The notes beneath the pieces were generated by a model. The model was not told the origin of the DNA. It saw only the letters and a list, made by a program, of their open reading frames with translations, and did no database searches. Source: Rhinopithecus roxellana (Eukaryota > Chordata > Mammalia > Primates > Cercopithecidae). Taken from it: a stretch of DNA of 64,000 bases. Made by a program: the position numbers and the translations under genes. Where the stretch lies: NCBI RefSeq assembly GCF_007565055.1, contig NC_044568.1, positions 44,534,156-44,598,155 of the forward strand. The letters run 5' to 3'. Within the stretch, counting starts at the first letter, position 1. Every line of letters starts with the position of its first letter. This document shows, one piece after another, positions 21,872 to 35,884 of the stretch.

Positions 21872-24800
21872 AGTGATGTGTGAATTCATCTCACCGAGTT
21901 ACACTTATGTTTCGTGGAGCAGTCAATTAACACTGTCTTTGAGGAACCTGAGAAGGGCTTCTTTGGATCGCATTGAGGCCTACAATGATAAAGGAAACTT
22001 TATCAGTTCAAAACGTTAAAGAAGCTTTCTGAGAAACTTCTTTCTGATCAGTGAGTTCATCTCACAGACTTACAAACTTAGACCTCAGGAAGCAGCTTGC
22101 TAACACTCTTTCCGTGGAAACTGCAAAGTCATATTTGGGAGCCCATAGGGGCCCATGGTGAAAAAGGAAATATCCTCACATAAGAACTAGAGAGAAGCTT
22201 TCTGAGAGATTGCTTTCTGATGTGTGACTTCATCACACAGAGTTCCAACCTTCCCTTCTTGGAACAGTTTGCTAACACTGTTGTCTTGGATTCTGCAAAG
22301 TGATATTTCTGAGCCCATGGGGCCCATGGTGAAAAAAGAAGTATCCTCACATAAGAACTAGAGAGAAGCTTTCTGAGAGATTGCTTTCTGATGTGTGACT
22401 TCATCACACAGAGTTCCACCCTTCCCTTCTTGGAACGGTTTGCTAACACTGTTGTCGTGGATTCTGCAAAAGGATATTTGGGAGCTCCTTGAGGGCTGTG
22501 GTGAAAAAGGAAATATCCTCAGAATAAACCTGGAAAAAGCCTTCTGAGAAACTGCATTGCCAGGTGTGAATGCACCTCACAGAGTTACACGTTTCTCTTC
22601 ACTGATCTGTTTGTTAACACAGTTTTCTGGAAATCTGCAATCAGATACTTCACAGCGCAATGAAGCTGACGGTGACAAAGAAAATATCCTGAGATAAAAA
22701 CAAAAAGAAGCTTTCTTAGAAACTTCTTGGTGATGTGTGAATTCATCTCAAAGTGTTAAACTTATGTTTGGTGGAACAGTCCAGTAACACTGTCTTTGAG
22801 GAACCTGAGAAGGGCTTCTTTGGATCGCATTGGCACCTACGCTGATAAAGGAAATTTCATCAGTTTAAAACGTGACAGAAGCTTTCTGAGAAACTTCTTT
22901 CTGATCAGTGAGTCCATCTCACAGACTGACAACTTAGACCTCAGGAAGCAGTTTGCTAACACTCTTTTCGAGGAAACTGCAAAGTGATATTTGGGAGCCC
23001 ATAGGGGCCCATGGTGAAAAAAGAAATATCCTCACATAATAACTAGAGAGAAGCTTTCTGAGAGATTGCTTTCTGATATGTGACTTCATCACACAGAGTT
23101 TCACCCTTCCAGGCTGGGAACTGTTTGGTAACACTGTTGTCGTGGTTTCTGCAAAGTGATATTTGGGAGCGCTTAGGGACCCATGGTCAAAAAGGAAGTA
23201 TCCTCACATAACAAATAGAGAGAAGCTTTCTGAGAGATTCCTTTCCGATGTGTGACTTCATTACACAGAGGTCCACCCTTCCCTTCTCGGAATAGTTTGA
23301 TAACACTGTTGTCCTGGATTCTGCAAAGTGATATTTGGGAGCTCATTGAGGGCTATGGTGAAAAAGGAAATATCCTCACATAATAACTAGAGAGAAGCTT
23401 CCTGAGAGTTTCCTTTCTTACGTGTGACTTCATCACAGAGGGTTCCTCCCTTTTCTTCTTGGAACAGTTTGCTAACACTGTTGTCGTGGATTCTGCAAAG
23501 TGATATTTGGGAGCTCATTGAGGGCTATGGTGAAAAAGGAAATATCCTCAGAATAAAAGTGGAAAGAAGCCTTCTGAGAAACTGCATTGTCATGTGTGAA
23601 TGCAACTCACAGAGTTACACGTTTCTCTTCAGTGATCACTTTGTTAACACAGTTTTCTGGAAATCTACAATTAGATACTCCATAGTGCAATGATGCTTAC
23701 GGTGTCAAAGGAAATATCCTCAGATGAAAACTAGAAAGATGCTTTCTTTGAAACTGCTTGGTAATGTGTGAATTCATCTCTCAGAGTTACACTGATATAT
23801 CTTGGAGCAGTCCATTAACACTGTCTTTGAGGAACCTGAGAAGGACTTCTTTGGATCCCATTGAAGCCTACGCTGATAAAGGAAATTTCATCAATTCAAA
23901 ACGTGAAAGAAGCTTTCTGAGAAACTTCTTTCTGATCAGTGAGTTCATCTCACAGACATACAGCTTTGTCCTCAGGAATCAGTTTGCTAACACTCATTTC
24001 GTGGAAACTGCAAAGTGATATTTGGGAGCCCATAGCGGCGGGCCCATGGTGAACCAGGAAATATCCTCACATAAATACTAGAGAGAAGCTTTCTGAGAGA
24101 TTGCTGCCTGATATGTGACTTCATGACCTAGAGATCAACCTTTCCCTTCTTGGAACAGTTTGCTAACACTGTTGTCGTGGATTCTGCAAAGTGATATTTG
24201 GGAGCTCATTGAGGGCTACGGTGAAAAAGGAAATATCCTCAGATTAAAACTGGAAAGAAACCTTCTGAAAAACTGCATTGCCATGTGTGAATGCAACTCA
24301 CAGAGTTACACGTTTTTCTTCAGTGATCAGTTTGTTAACACACTTTTCTGGGAATCTGCAATGAGACACTTCATAGCGCAATGCAGCTTACGGTGACAAA
24401 TGACATATCCTCAGATGAAAAGCAGAAAGAAGCTTTCTTAGAAATTTCTTGGTGATGTGTGAATTCATCTCACAGTGTTACACTTATGTTTCGTGGAGCA
24501 GTCCATTAACACTGTCTTTGAGGAACCTGAGAAAGGCTTCTTTGGATCGGATTGAGGCCTGCGCTGATAAAGGAAATATCATCAGTTCAAAACATGAAAG
24601 AAGGTTTCTGAGAATATTCTTTCTGATCAGTGAGTTCATCTCACAGATTTACAACTTAGACCTCAGGAAGCAGTTGGCTAACACTCTTTTCGTGGAAACT
24701 GCAAAGTGGTATTTGGGAGCCCATAGGGGCCCATGGTGAAATAGGAATTATCCTCACATAATAACTAGAGAGAATCATTCTGAGAGATTGCTTTCTGATG

Positions 24801-27800
24801 TGTGATTTCATCACACAGAGTTCCACCCTTCCCCTCTTGGAACAGTTTTCTAACACTGTTGTCATGGATTTTGCAAAGTGATATTTGGGAGCCCATAGGG
24901 GCCCATGGTGAAAAAGGAATTATCCTGACATAATAAGTTGAGAGAAGCTTTCTGGAGATTGCTTTCTGATAATGACTTCATCACCCAGAGTTCCACCCTT
25001 CCCTTCTTGGAACAGTTTGCTAACAATGTTGTCGTGGATTCTGCAAAGTGATATTTGGGAGCTCATTGAGGGCAATGGTGAAAACGGAAATATCCTCAGA
25101 TTAAACCTGGAAAGAAGCCTTCTCAGAAACTGCATTGCCATGTGTGAATGCAACTCACAGAGTTACACGCTTCTCTTCAGTGATCAGTTTGTTAACACAG
25201 TTTTGTGGAAATCTGCAATTAGATACTTCATAGCACAATGAAGCTTACGTTGACAAAGGAAATATCCTCAGAAGAAAACTAAAAAGTAGATTTCTTAGAA
25301 ACTTCTTGGTGATGTGTGAATTCATCTCACAGAGATACACTTTTGTTTCGTCGAGCAGTCCATTAACACTGACTATGAGGAAACTGAGAATGGCTTCTTT
25401 GGATCACATTGGGGCCTATGCTGATAAAGGAAATTTCATCAGTTCAAAACGTGAAGGAAACTTTCGGAGAAACTTCTTTGTGATCATTGAGTTCATCTCA
25501 CAGACTTACAACTTAGACCTCAGGAAGCAGTTTGCTAACACTGTTTTCGTGGAAACTGGAAAGTGATATTTGGGAGCCCATAGGGGCCCATGGTGAAAAA
25601 TGAAATATCATCACATAATAAGTAGAGAGAAGCTTTCTGAGAGATTGCTTTCTGATGTATGACTTCATCAAACAGAGTTCCACCCTTCCCTTCTTGGAAC
25701 CGTTTGAGCACACTGTTTTCGTGGATTCTGCAAAGTTATATTTGGGAGCTCATTGAGGGCTCTGATGAAAAAGGAAATATCCTCAGATTAAAACCGGAAA
25801 AAGCGTTCTGAGAAACTGCATTGCCATGTGTGAATGCAACTCACAGAGTTACACGTTTCTCTTCAGTGATCAGTTTATTAACACAGTATTCTGGAAATCT
25901 GCAATTAGATGCTTCATAGCGCAATGAACCTTACGGTGAAAAAGGAAATATTCTAAGATGAAAACTAGAAAGAAGCTTTCTTAGAAACTTCTTGGGGATG
26001 TGCGAATTCATCTCACAGAGTTACACTTATTTTTCTGGAGTAGTCCATTAACACTGTCTTTGAGGGAACTGAGAAGGGCTTCTTTGGATCGCATTGAGGC
26101 CAAGGCTGATAAAGGAAATTTCATCAGTTCAAAACGTGAAAGAAGCTTTCTGACAAACTTCTCTCTGATCAGTGAGTTCATCTAACAGACTTAAACCTTA
26201 GACCTCAGGAAGAAGTTTGCTAACACTCTTTTCGTGGAAACTGCAAGGTGACATTTGGGAGCCCTTGGGGGCCCATGGTGAAAAAGAAATATCCTCACCT
26301 AAGAACTAGAGAGAAGCTATCTGAGAGATTGCTTTCTGATGTGTGACTTCATCACACAGAGTTAAACCCCTCACTTCTTGGAACAGATTGCTGACACTGT
26401 TGTCGTGGATTCTGCAAAGTGATATTTGGGAGCCCATAGGGACCCATTGTGAAAAAGGAAGGATCCTCACATAAAAACTAGAGAGAAGCTTTCTGAGAGA
26501 TTGCTTTCTGATATGTGACTTCATCTCACAGAATTCCACCCTTCCCTTCTTGGAACAGTTTGCTGACACTGTTATCGTGGATTCTGCAAAGTGATATTTG
26601 CGACATTATTGTGGGCTATGGTGGAAAAGGAAATATCCTCAGAATAAAACTGAAAAGAAGCCTTCTCAGAAATTGCATTGCCATGTGTGAATGCAATTCA
26701 GAGAGTTACACGTTTCTCTTCAGTGATCAGTTTGTTAACATAGTTTTCTGGAAATCTGCAATTAGATACTTCATAGTGCAATGAAGCTTACGGTGAGAAA
26801 GGAAATATCCTCAGATGAAAACTAGAAAGAATCTTTCTTAGAAATTTCGTGGTGACATGTAAATTCATCTCACAGAGTTACACTCACGTTTCCTGGAGCA
26901 GTCCATTAACACTGTCTTTGAGGAACCTGAGAAGGGCTTCTATGGATCGCATTGAGGCCTACGCTGACAAAGGAAATTTCATCAGTTCAAAACGTGAGAG
27001 AAGCTTTCCGAGAAACTTCTCTCTGATCACTGATTTCATCTCACAGACATACAAATTAGACCTCAGGAAGCATTTAGCTAACACTCTTTTTGTGGAACGT
27101 GCAAAGTGATATTTGGCAGCCCATAGGGGCCCATGGTGAAAAAGGAAATATCCTCACATAATAACCAGAGAGAAGCTTTATGAGAGATTTCCTACTGATG
27201 TGTGACTTCATCACACAGAGTTAAATCCTTCCCTTCTTGGAACAGTTTGCTAACAATGTTGTCGTGGATTCTGCAAAGTGATATTTGGGAGCCCATAGGG
27301 GCCCATGGTGAAAAAGGAATTACCCTCACATAATAACTAGAGAGAAGCTTTCTGAGACATTGCTTTTGGATATCTGACTTCATCACACAGAGGTCCACCT
27401 TTCCATTCTTGGAACAGTTTGCTAAAACTGTTGTCGTGGATTCTGCAAATTGATATTTGGGAGCCCATAGAGGCCCATGGTGAAAAAGGAAATCCTCATA
27501 TAATAACTAGAGTGAAGCTATCTGAGAGATTGCTTTCTGATGTGTGACTTCATCACACAGAGTTCCACCCTTTCCTTCTTTGAACAGTTTGTTAACACTG
27601 TTGTCGTGGATTCTGGAAAGTGATATTTGGGAGCTCATCGAGGGCTATGGTGAAGAAGGAAATATCCTCCGATTAAAACTGGAAAGAAGCCTTCGGAGAA
27701 ACTGCATTGCCATGTGTGAATCCAACTCACAGAGTTACACGTTTCTCTTCAGTGATCAGTTTGTTAACACAGTTTTCTGGAAATCTGCAATTAGATACTT

Positions 27801-29634
27801 CATAGGGCAATGAAGCTTACGGTGACAAAGGAAATATCCTCAGATGAAAACTAGAAAGAAGCTTTCTGAGAAACTTCTTGGTGATGAGTGAATTCATCTC
27901 ACAGAGTTACATTTATGTTTCGTGGTGCAGTCCATGAACACTGTCTTTGAGGAACGTGAGAAGGGGTTCTTTGGATCGCATTGAGTCGTACGCTGATAAA
28001 GAAAATTTCATCAGTTCAAAACGTGAAAGAATCTTTCTGAGAAACTTCTTTTTGATCAGTGAGTTCGTCTCACAGACTTACAACTTAGACCTCAGGAAGC
28101 AGTTTGCTAAAAATCTTTTCGTGGAAACTGCAAAGTGATATTTTTGAGCCCATAGTGGCCCATGGTGAAAAAGGAAATATCCTCACATAATAACTAGCGA
28201 GAAGCTTTCTGAGAGATTGCTTTCTTATTTGTGATTCATCACACAGAGTTCCACCCGTCCCTTCTTGGAACAGTTTGCTTACACTGTTGTCGTGGATTCT
28301 GAAAATTGATATTTTGGAGCTCATTGAGGGCTATGGTGAAAAAGGATATATCCTCAGTTTAAAACTGGGAAGAAGCCTTCGGAGAAACTGCTTTGCCACG
28401 TGTGATTGCAACTCACTGAGTTACACGTTTCTCTTCAGTGATCAGTTTGATAACACACTTTTCTGGAAATCTGCAAATAGATAGTTCATAGCGCAATGAA
28501 GCTTACGGTGCCAAAGGAAATGTCGTCAGATGAAAACTAGAAAGATGCTTTCTTAGAAATTTCATGGTGATGTTTGAATTCATGTCACAGAGTTACACTT
28601 ATGTTTCCTGGAGCAGTCCATTAACACAGTCTCTGAGGAACCTGAGAAGGGCATCTTTGGATCGCATTGAGGCCTACTCTGATAAATGAAATTTCATCAG
28701 TTCAAAACGTGAAATAAACTTTCTGAAAAACTTCTTTCTGATCAGTGAGTTCATCTCACAGACTTACAACTTAGACCTCAGGAAGCAGTTTGCTAACAAT
28801 CTTTTCGTGGAAAGAGTGAAGTGATATTTGGGAACCCATAGTGTCCCATGGTGAAAAAGGAAATATCCTCACATAATAACTTGAGAGAAGCTTTCTGAGA
28901 GATTGCTTTCCGATGTGTGACTTCATCACACAGACTTCCACCCTTCCCTTCTTGGAACAGTTTGCTAACACTGTTGTCGTGTATTCTGAAAAGTGATATT
29001 TCGGAGCTCATTGAGGACTATGGTGAAAAAGGAAACACCCTCAGATTAAAACTGGAAAGTAGAATTCTGAGAAACTGCATTGCCATGTGTGAATGCAAGT
29101 CACAGGGTTACACGTTTCTTTTCAGTGGTCAGTGTGTTAACAGTTTTCTGGAAATCTGCAATTAGATGCTTCATAGCGCTATGAAGCTTACCGTGACAAA
29201 GAAAATATCCTCAGATGAAAATTAGAAAGCAGCTTTCTTAGAAACTTCTTGGTGATGTGTGATTTCATCTCACAGGGTTACACTTTGGTTTCGTGGAGCA
29301 GTCCATGAATACTGTCTTTGAGGAATCTGGGATGGGCTTCTTTGGATCGCTATGAGGCCTACGCTGAGAAAGGAAATTTCATCAGTTCCAAACGTGAAAG
29401 AAGCTTTCTGAGAAACTTCTTTCTGGTCAGTGAGTTCATCTCACAGACTTACAAATTAGACCTCAGGAAGCAGTGTGCTAACACTCTTTTCGTGGAAACT
29501 GCAAAATGATATTTGGGAGCCCACGGGGGCCCATGGTGAAAAAGAAAATATACTCATATAATAACTAGAGAGAAGCTTTCTGAGAGATTGCTTTCTGATG
29601 TGTGACTTCATCACACAGATTTCCACCCTTAGCT
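21872..29634 (+). repeat. Irregular alpha satellite blocks after the LINE-1
   Basis: About 45 monomers with m1 spacings of mostly 4 to 6 monomers. It contains two closely similar consecutive m4 monomers (about 22,140-22,480), an m1/m4 hybrid monomer (23,340-23,511), and a 3-bp insertion (agcggcgggccc) near 24,035-24,046. The 26,540-27,110 stretch shares private changes with 4,430-5,010. Confidence 0.85.
23340..23511 (+). repeat. Hybrid m1/m4 alpha monomer
   Basis: Starts with the m1 mark gctcattgagggctatgg but continues with cctcacataataactagag and the m4 ending (gtgacttcatcacagagggt). The switch lies between about 23,350 and 23,378, over the shared ggtgaaaaaggaaatatcct block. A true m1 follows at 23,512. 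Confidence 0.8.
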
Positions 29635-32600
29635 TCTTGGAACAGTTTGCTAACACTGTTGTCGTGGATTCTGCAAAGTGATATTTGGGAGCTCATTGAG
29701 GGCTATGGTGAAAAAGGTAACATCCTCAGTTTAAAACTGGAAAGAAGAATTCTGAGGAACTGCATTGCCATGTGTGAATGCAACTCACAGAGTTAAACGT
29801 TCCTTTTCAGTGATCAGTTTTTTAACACAGCTTTCTGGAAATGTGCACTTAGATGCTTCATAGGGCGATGAAGCGTACGGTGACGAGGGAAATATCCTCA
29901 GATGAAAACTAGAAAGAAGCTTTCGTAGAAACTTCTTGGTGATGTGTGAATTCATCTCTCAGAGTTACACTTACGTTTCGTTGAGCAGTCCATTAACACC
30001 GTGTCTGAGGAACCTGAGAAGGGATTCATTGGATCGCATTGAGTTCTACGCTTATAAAGGAAATTTCATCAGTTCAAAACTTGAAAGAAGGTTTTTGAGA
30101 AGCTTCTTTCTGATCAGTGAGTTCATCTCACAGACTTACAAATTAGACCTCAGGAAGCAGTTTGCTAAAACTCTTTTCGTGGAAACTGCAAAGAGATATT
30201 TGGGAGCCCATCGGGGCACATGGCGAAAAAGGAAATATCCTCACATAATAACTAGAGAGAAGCTTTCTGAGTGTTTGTTTTCTGATGTTTGACGTCATCA
30301 CACAGAGTTCCCCCCTTCCCTTCTTGGATCAGTTTGCTAACACTGTTGTCGTGGATTCTGCAAAGAGATATTTGGGAGCCGATAGGGGCCCAGGGTGAAA
30401 AAGGAAGTATAGTCACATAAAAAGTAGAGAGAAGCTTTCTGAGAGATTGCTTTCGGATATGTGACTTCATCACACAGAGATCCACCCGTCCCTTCTTTGA
30501 ACAGTTTGCTAACACTGTTGTCGTGGATTCTGCAAAGTGATATTTGGGAGCTCATTGAGGGCTATGGTGAAAAAGGATATATCCCCAGATTAAAACTGGA
30601 AAGAAGCCTTCTGAGAAACTGCTTGCCATGTGTGAATGCAACTCACAGAGTTACACGTTTCTCTTCAGTGATAAGTTTGTTAACACAGTTTTCTGGAAAT
30701 CTACAATTAGATTCTTTATAGCGCAATGAAGCTTATGGTGACAAAGGAAATATCCTCAGATGAATACTAAATAGAAGCGTTCTTCAAAACTTCTTGGTGA
30801 TGTGCGAATTCATCTCACAGAGCTATACTTATGTTTCATGGAGCAGTCCATTAACACTGTCTTTGAGGAACCTGTGAAGGGCTTCTTTGGTTCGCATTGA
30901 GTCCTACGCTGATAATGTAAATTTCATCACTTCAAAACGTGAAAGAAGCTTTCGGAGAAACTTCTTTCTGATCAGTGAGTTCATCTCACAGACTTACAAC
31001 TTAGACCTCAGGAAGCAGTTTGGTAACACTCTTTTCGTGGAAACTGCAAAGTGATATTTGGGAGCCCATGGGGGCCCATGGTGAAAAAGGAAATATTCTC
31101 ATATAATAACTAGAGAGAAGCTTTCTGAGAAATTGCTTTCTGATGTGTGACTTCATCACAAAAAGTTCCACACTTCCATACTTTGAACAGTTTGCTAACA
31201 CTGTTGTCGTAGATTCTGCAAAGTGATATTTGGGAAACCATAGGGGCCCATGATGAAAAAGGAAGTATCCTCACATAATAACTAGAGAAAAACTTTCTGA
31301 GAGATTGCTTTCTGATGTGTGACTTCATCACAGAGAGTTCCACCCTTCCCTTGTTGGAACAGTTTGCTAACACTGTTGTCGTGAATTCTGCAAAGTGATA
31401 TTTAGAGCTCATTGAGGGCTATGGTGAAAAAGGAAATATCCTCAGATTAAAACTGGAAAGAAGCCTTCTGAGAAACTGCATTGCCATGTGTGGATGCAAC
31501 TCGCAGAGGTACACTTTTCTCTTCACTGATCGGTTTGTTAACACAGTTTTCTGGAAATCTGCAATGAGATAATTCAGAGAGCAATGAAGCTTACGGTGAC
31601 AAAGGAAATATCCTCAGATAAAAACTAGAAAGAAGCTTTCTTAGAAACTTCTTGGGGATGTGTGAATTCATCTCACAGAGTTACACTTATTTTTCGTGGA
31701 GCAGTCCACTAAAACTGTCTTTGAAGAACCTCAGAAGTGCTTCTTTGGATCGCATTGACCCTATGCTGATAAAGGAAATTTCATCAGTTCAAAAAGTGAA
31801 AGAAGCATTCTGAGAAACTTCTATCTGATCGGTTAGTTCATCTCACAGACTTACAACTTAGACCTCAGGAAGCAGTTTCCTAACACTATTTTCGTGGAAA
31901 CTGCAAACTGATATTTGGGAGCCCATAGGGGCCCATGTTTAAAAAAAAATAATCTCACATAATGACTAGAGGGAAGCTTTCTGAGAGATTACTTTCTGAA
32001 GTTTGACTTCATCACACAAAGTTCCACCCTTCCCTTCTTGGAACAGTTTGCTAACAGTGTTGTCGTGGATTCTGCACAGTGATATTTGGGAGCCCATAGG
32101 GGCCCATGGTGAAAAAGGAAATATCCTCACATAATAACTAGAGAGAAGCCTTCTGAGAGATTGTTTTCTGATGTGTGACTTCATCACACAGATTTCCACC
32201 CTTCCCTTCTTGGAACAGTTTGCTAACACTGTTGTCGTGGATTCTGCAAAGTGATATTTGGGAGCTCATTGAGGGCTACGGAGAAAAAGATAACATCCTC
32301 AGTTTAAAACTGGAAAGAAGAATTCTGAGGAACTGCATTGCCATGTGTGAATGCAACTCACAGAGTTAAACGTTCCTTTTCAGTGATCATTTTTTTAACA
32401 CAGCTTTCTGGAAATGTGCACTTAGATGCTTCATAGGGCGATGAAGCGTACGGTGACGAGGAAAATATCCTCAGATGAAAACTAGAAAGAAGCTTTCGTA
32501 GAAACTTCTTGGTGATGTGTGAATTCATCTCTCAGAGTTACACTTACGTTTCGTTGAGCAGTCCATTAACACCGTGTCTGAGGAACCTGAGAAGGGATTC

Positions 32601-34830
32601 ATTGGATCGCATTGAGTTCTACGCTTATAAAGGAAATTTCATCAGTTCAAAACTTGAAAGAAGGTTTTTGAGAAGCTTCTTTCTGATCAGTGAGTTCATC
32701 TCACAGACTTACAAATTAGACCTCAGGAAGCAGTTTGCTAAAACTCTCTTCGTGGAAACTGCAAAGAGATATTTGGGAGCCCATCGGGGCACATGGCGAA
32801 AAAGGAAATATCCTCACATAATAACTAGAGAGAAGCTTTCTGAGTGTTTGTTTTCTGATGTTTGACGTCATCACACAGAGTTCCCCCCTTCCCTTCTTGG
32901 ATCAGTTTGCTAACACTGTTGTCGTGGATTCTGCAAAGAGATATTTGGGAGCCGATAGGGGCCCAGGGTGAAAAAGGAAGTATAGTCACATAAAAAGTAG
33001 AGAGAAGCTTTTCTGAGAGATTGCTTTCGGATATGTGACTTCATCACACAGAGATCCACCCGTCCCTTCTTTGAACAGTTTGCTAACACTGTTGTCGTGG
33101 ATTCTGCAAAGTGATATTTGGGAGCTCATTGAGGGCTATGGTGAAAAAGGATATATCCCCAGATTAAAACTGGAAAGAAGCCTTCTGAGAAACTGCTTGC
33201 CATGTGTGAATGCAACTCACAGAGTTACACGTTTCTCTTCAGTGATAAGTTTGTTAACACAGTTTTCTGGAAATCTACAATTAGATTCTTTATAGCGCAA
33301 TGAAGCTTATGGTGACAAAGGAAATATCCTCAGATGAATACTAGATAGAAGCGTTCTTCAAAACTTCTTGGTGATGTGCGAATTCATCTCACAGAGCTAT
33401 ACTTATGTTTCATGGAGCAGTCCATTAACACTGTCTTTGAGGAACCTGTGAAGGGCTCCTTTGGATCGCATTGAGTCCTACACTGATAATGTAAATTTCA
33501 TCACTTCAAAACGTGAAAGAAGCTTTCGGAGAAACTTCTTTCTGATCAGTGAGTTCATCTCACAGACTTACAACTTAGACCTCAGGAAGCAGTTTGGTAA
33601 CACTCTTTTCGTGGAAACTGCAAAGTGATATTTGGGAGCCCATGGGGGCCCATGGTGAAAAAGGAAATATTCTCATATAATAACTAGAGAGATGCTTTCT
33701 GAGAAATTGCTTTCTGATGTGTGACTTCATCACAAAAAGTTCCACACTTCCATACTTTGAACAGTTTGCTAACACTGTTGTCGTAGATTCTGCAAAGTGA
33801 TATTTGGGAAACCATAGGGGCCCATGATGAAAAAGGAAGTATCCTCACATAATAACTAGAGAAAAACTTTCTGAGAGATTGCTTTCTGATGTGTGACTTC
33901 ATCACAGAGAGTTCCACCCTTCCCTTGTTGGAACAGTTTGCTAACACTGTTGTCGTGAATTCTGCAAAGTGATATTAGAGCTCATTGAGGGCTATGGTGA
34001 AAAAGGAAATATCCTCATATTAAAACTGGAAAGAAGCCTTCTGAGAAACTGCATTGCCATGTGTGAATGCAACTCGCAGAGGTACACTTTTCTCTTCAGT
34101 GATCGGTTTGTTAACACAGTTTTCTGGAAATCTGCAATGAGATAATTCAGAGAGCAATGAAGCTTACGGTGACAAAGGAAATATCCTCAGATAAAAACTA
34201 GAAAGAAGCTTTCTTAGAAACTTCTTGGGGATGTGTGAATTCATCTCACAGAGTTACACTTATTTTTCGTGGAGCAGTACATTAAAACTGTCTTTGAAGA
34301 ACCTCAGAAGTGCTTCTTTGGATCGCATTGACCCTATGCTGATAAAGGAAATTTCATCAGTTCAAAAAGTGAAAGAAGCATTCCGAGAAACTTCTATCTG
34401 ATCAGTGAGTTCATCTCACAGACTTACAACTTAGACCTCAGGAAGCAGTTTCATAACACTATTTTCGTGGAAACTGCAAACTGATATTTGGAAGCCCTTA
34501 GGGGCCCATGTTTAAAAAAAATAATCTCACATAATGACTAGAGGGAGGCTTTCTGAGAGATTAATTTCTGAAGTTTGACTTCATCACACAAAGTTCCACC
34601 CTTCCCTTCTTGGAACAGTTTGCTAACAGTGTTGTCGTGGATTCTGCACAGTGATATTTGGGAGCCCATAGGGGCCCATGGTGAAAAAGGAAATATCCTC
34701 ACATAATAACTAGAGAGAAGCCTTCTGAGAGATTGCTTTCTGATGTGTGACTTCATCACACAGAATTCCACCCTTCCCTTCTTGGAACAGTTTGCTAACA
34801 CTGTTGTCGTGGATTCTGCAAAGTGATATT
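29635..34830 (+). repeat. Two tandem copies of a 15-monomer higher-order unit (about 2,573 bp)
   Basis: Copy 1 is about 29,635-32,207 and copy 2 about 32,208-34,780, with a short further match to about 34,830. Matching points are at offsets of 2,572-2,574 bp throughout. Each unit is three pentamers of order m1-m2-m3-m4-m4 (m1 anchors 29692, 30549, 31409 and 32265, 33123, 33979). The pentamers within a unit differ clearly, while the corresponding pentamers in the two units are nearly identical. Shared private marks include the taacatcctcagtttaaaac form of m1, the gttgagcagtcc m2, the short attga-ccctatgctg m3, and the aaaaaaataatctcacataa m4. The boundaries are judged by eye. Confidence 0.88.
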
Positions 34831-35884
34831 TGGGAGCCCATTGAGGGCTATTGTGAAAAAGGAAATATCCTCAGATTAAAACAGGAAAGAAGCCTTCTGA
34901 GAAAATGCATAGCCATGTGTGAATGCGACTCACAGAGTTACACGTTTCTCTTCAGTGATTGGTTTGTTAACATAATTTTCTGGAAATCTGCAATGAGATA
35001 CTTCATAGCGCAATGAAGCTTACGTTGACAAAGGAAATATCCGCAGATGAAAACTAGAAAGAAGCTTTCTTAGAAAGTTCTTAGTGATGTGTGTATTCAT
35101 CTCACAGAGTTACACTTATCTTTCGTGGAGTAGTCCATTAACACTGTCTTTGAGGAACCTGAGAAGGGCTTCTTTGGATCGCATTGAGGCCTAAGCGGAT
35201 AAAGGAAGTTTCATCAGTTCAAAACGTGAAAGAAGCTTTCTGAGAAACTTCTTTCTGATCAGTGAGTTCATTTCCCAGACGTACAACTTAGATCTCAGGA
35301 AGCAGTTTGCTAACACTCTTTTCGTGGAAACTGCAAAGTGACATTTGGGAGCCCATAGGGGCCCATGGTGAAAAAAGAAGAATGTTCACATAACAACTAG
35401 AGAGAAGCTTTCTGAGAGATTGCTTTCTGATGTGTGACTTCATCACACAGAGTTCCACCCTTCCCTTCTTGGAAGAGTTTCCTAACACTGTTGCCGTGGA
35501 TTCTGCTATATGATATTTGGGAGCCCATAGGGTCATGGTGAAAAAGGAAATATCCTCACATAATAACTAGAGAGAAGCTTTCTGAGAGATTGATTTCCAA
35601 TGTGTGACTTCATCACACAGAGTTACACCCTTCCTTTCTTGGTACAGTTTGCTAACACTGTTGTGGATTCTGTAAAGTGATATTTGGGAGCACGTAGGGC
35701 CCCAGGGTGAAAAAAGGAGTATCCTCACATAAGAACTGGAGAGAACCTTTCTGAGAGATTTCTTTCTGATGTGTGACTTCATCAAACAGAGTTCCACCAT
35801 TCACTTCTTGGAACAGTTTGCTAACACTCTTGTGGATTCTCCGAAGTGATATTTGGGACCTCATGGAAGGCTACGGTGAAAAAG
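34610..35884 (+). repeat. Dispersed duplicated segment, internal copy
   Basis: Matches about 62,555-64,000 with very few differences. Up to about 34,790 the offset is 27,945 bp and afterwards 28,117 bp, a difference of 172 bp, so the right-hand copy has one extra m4 monomer. Shared marks include ggctattgtgaaaaagg in m1, gtgattggtttgttaac, ggcctaagcggataaagg in m3, and the ctgctatatgatatttgg m4. Confidence 0.85.

Larger units (their letters stand above)
15306..21967 (+). repeat. Single m2 alpha monomer split by the LINE-1
   Basis: The monomer starts at 15,306 (gcgcaatgaagcttac) and runs to 15,380. It resumes after the LINE-1 and its second target-site copy at 21,872, and ends at 21,967 before the next m3 (tcgcattgag at 21,968). 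The two satellite pieces are 75 and 96 bp, 171 bp in total. The array was therefore continuous here before the insertion and lost no satellite DNA. Confidence 0.9.
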
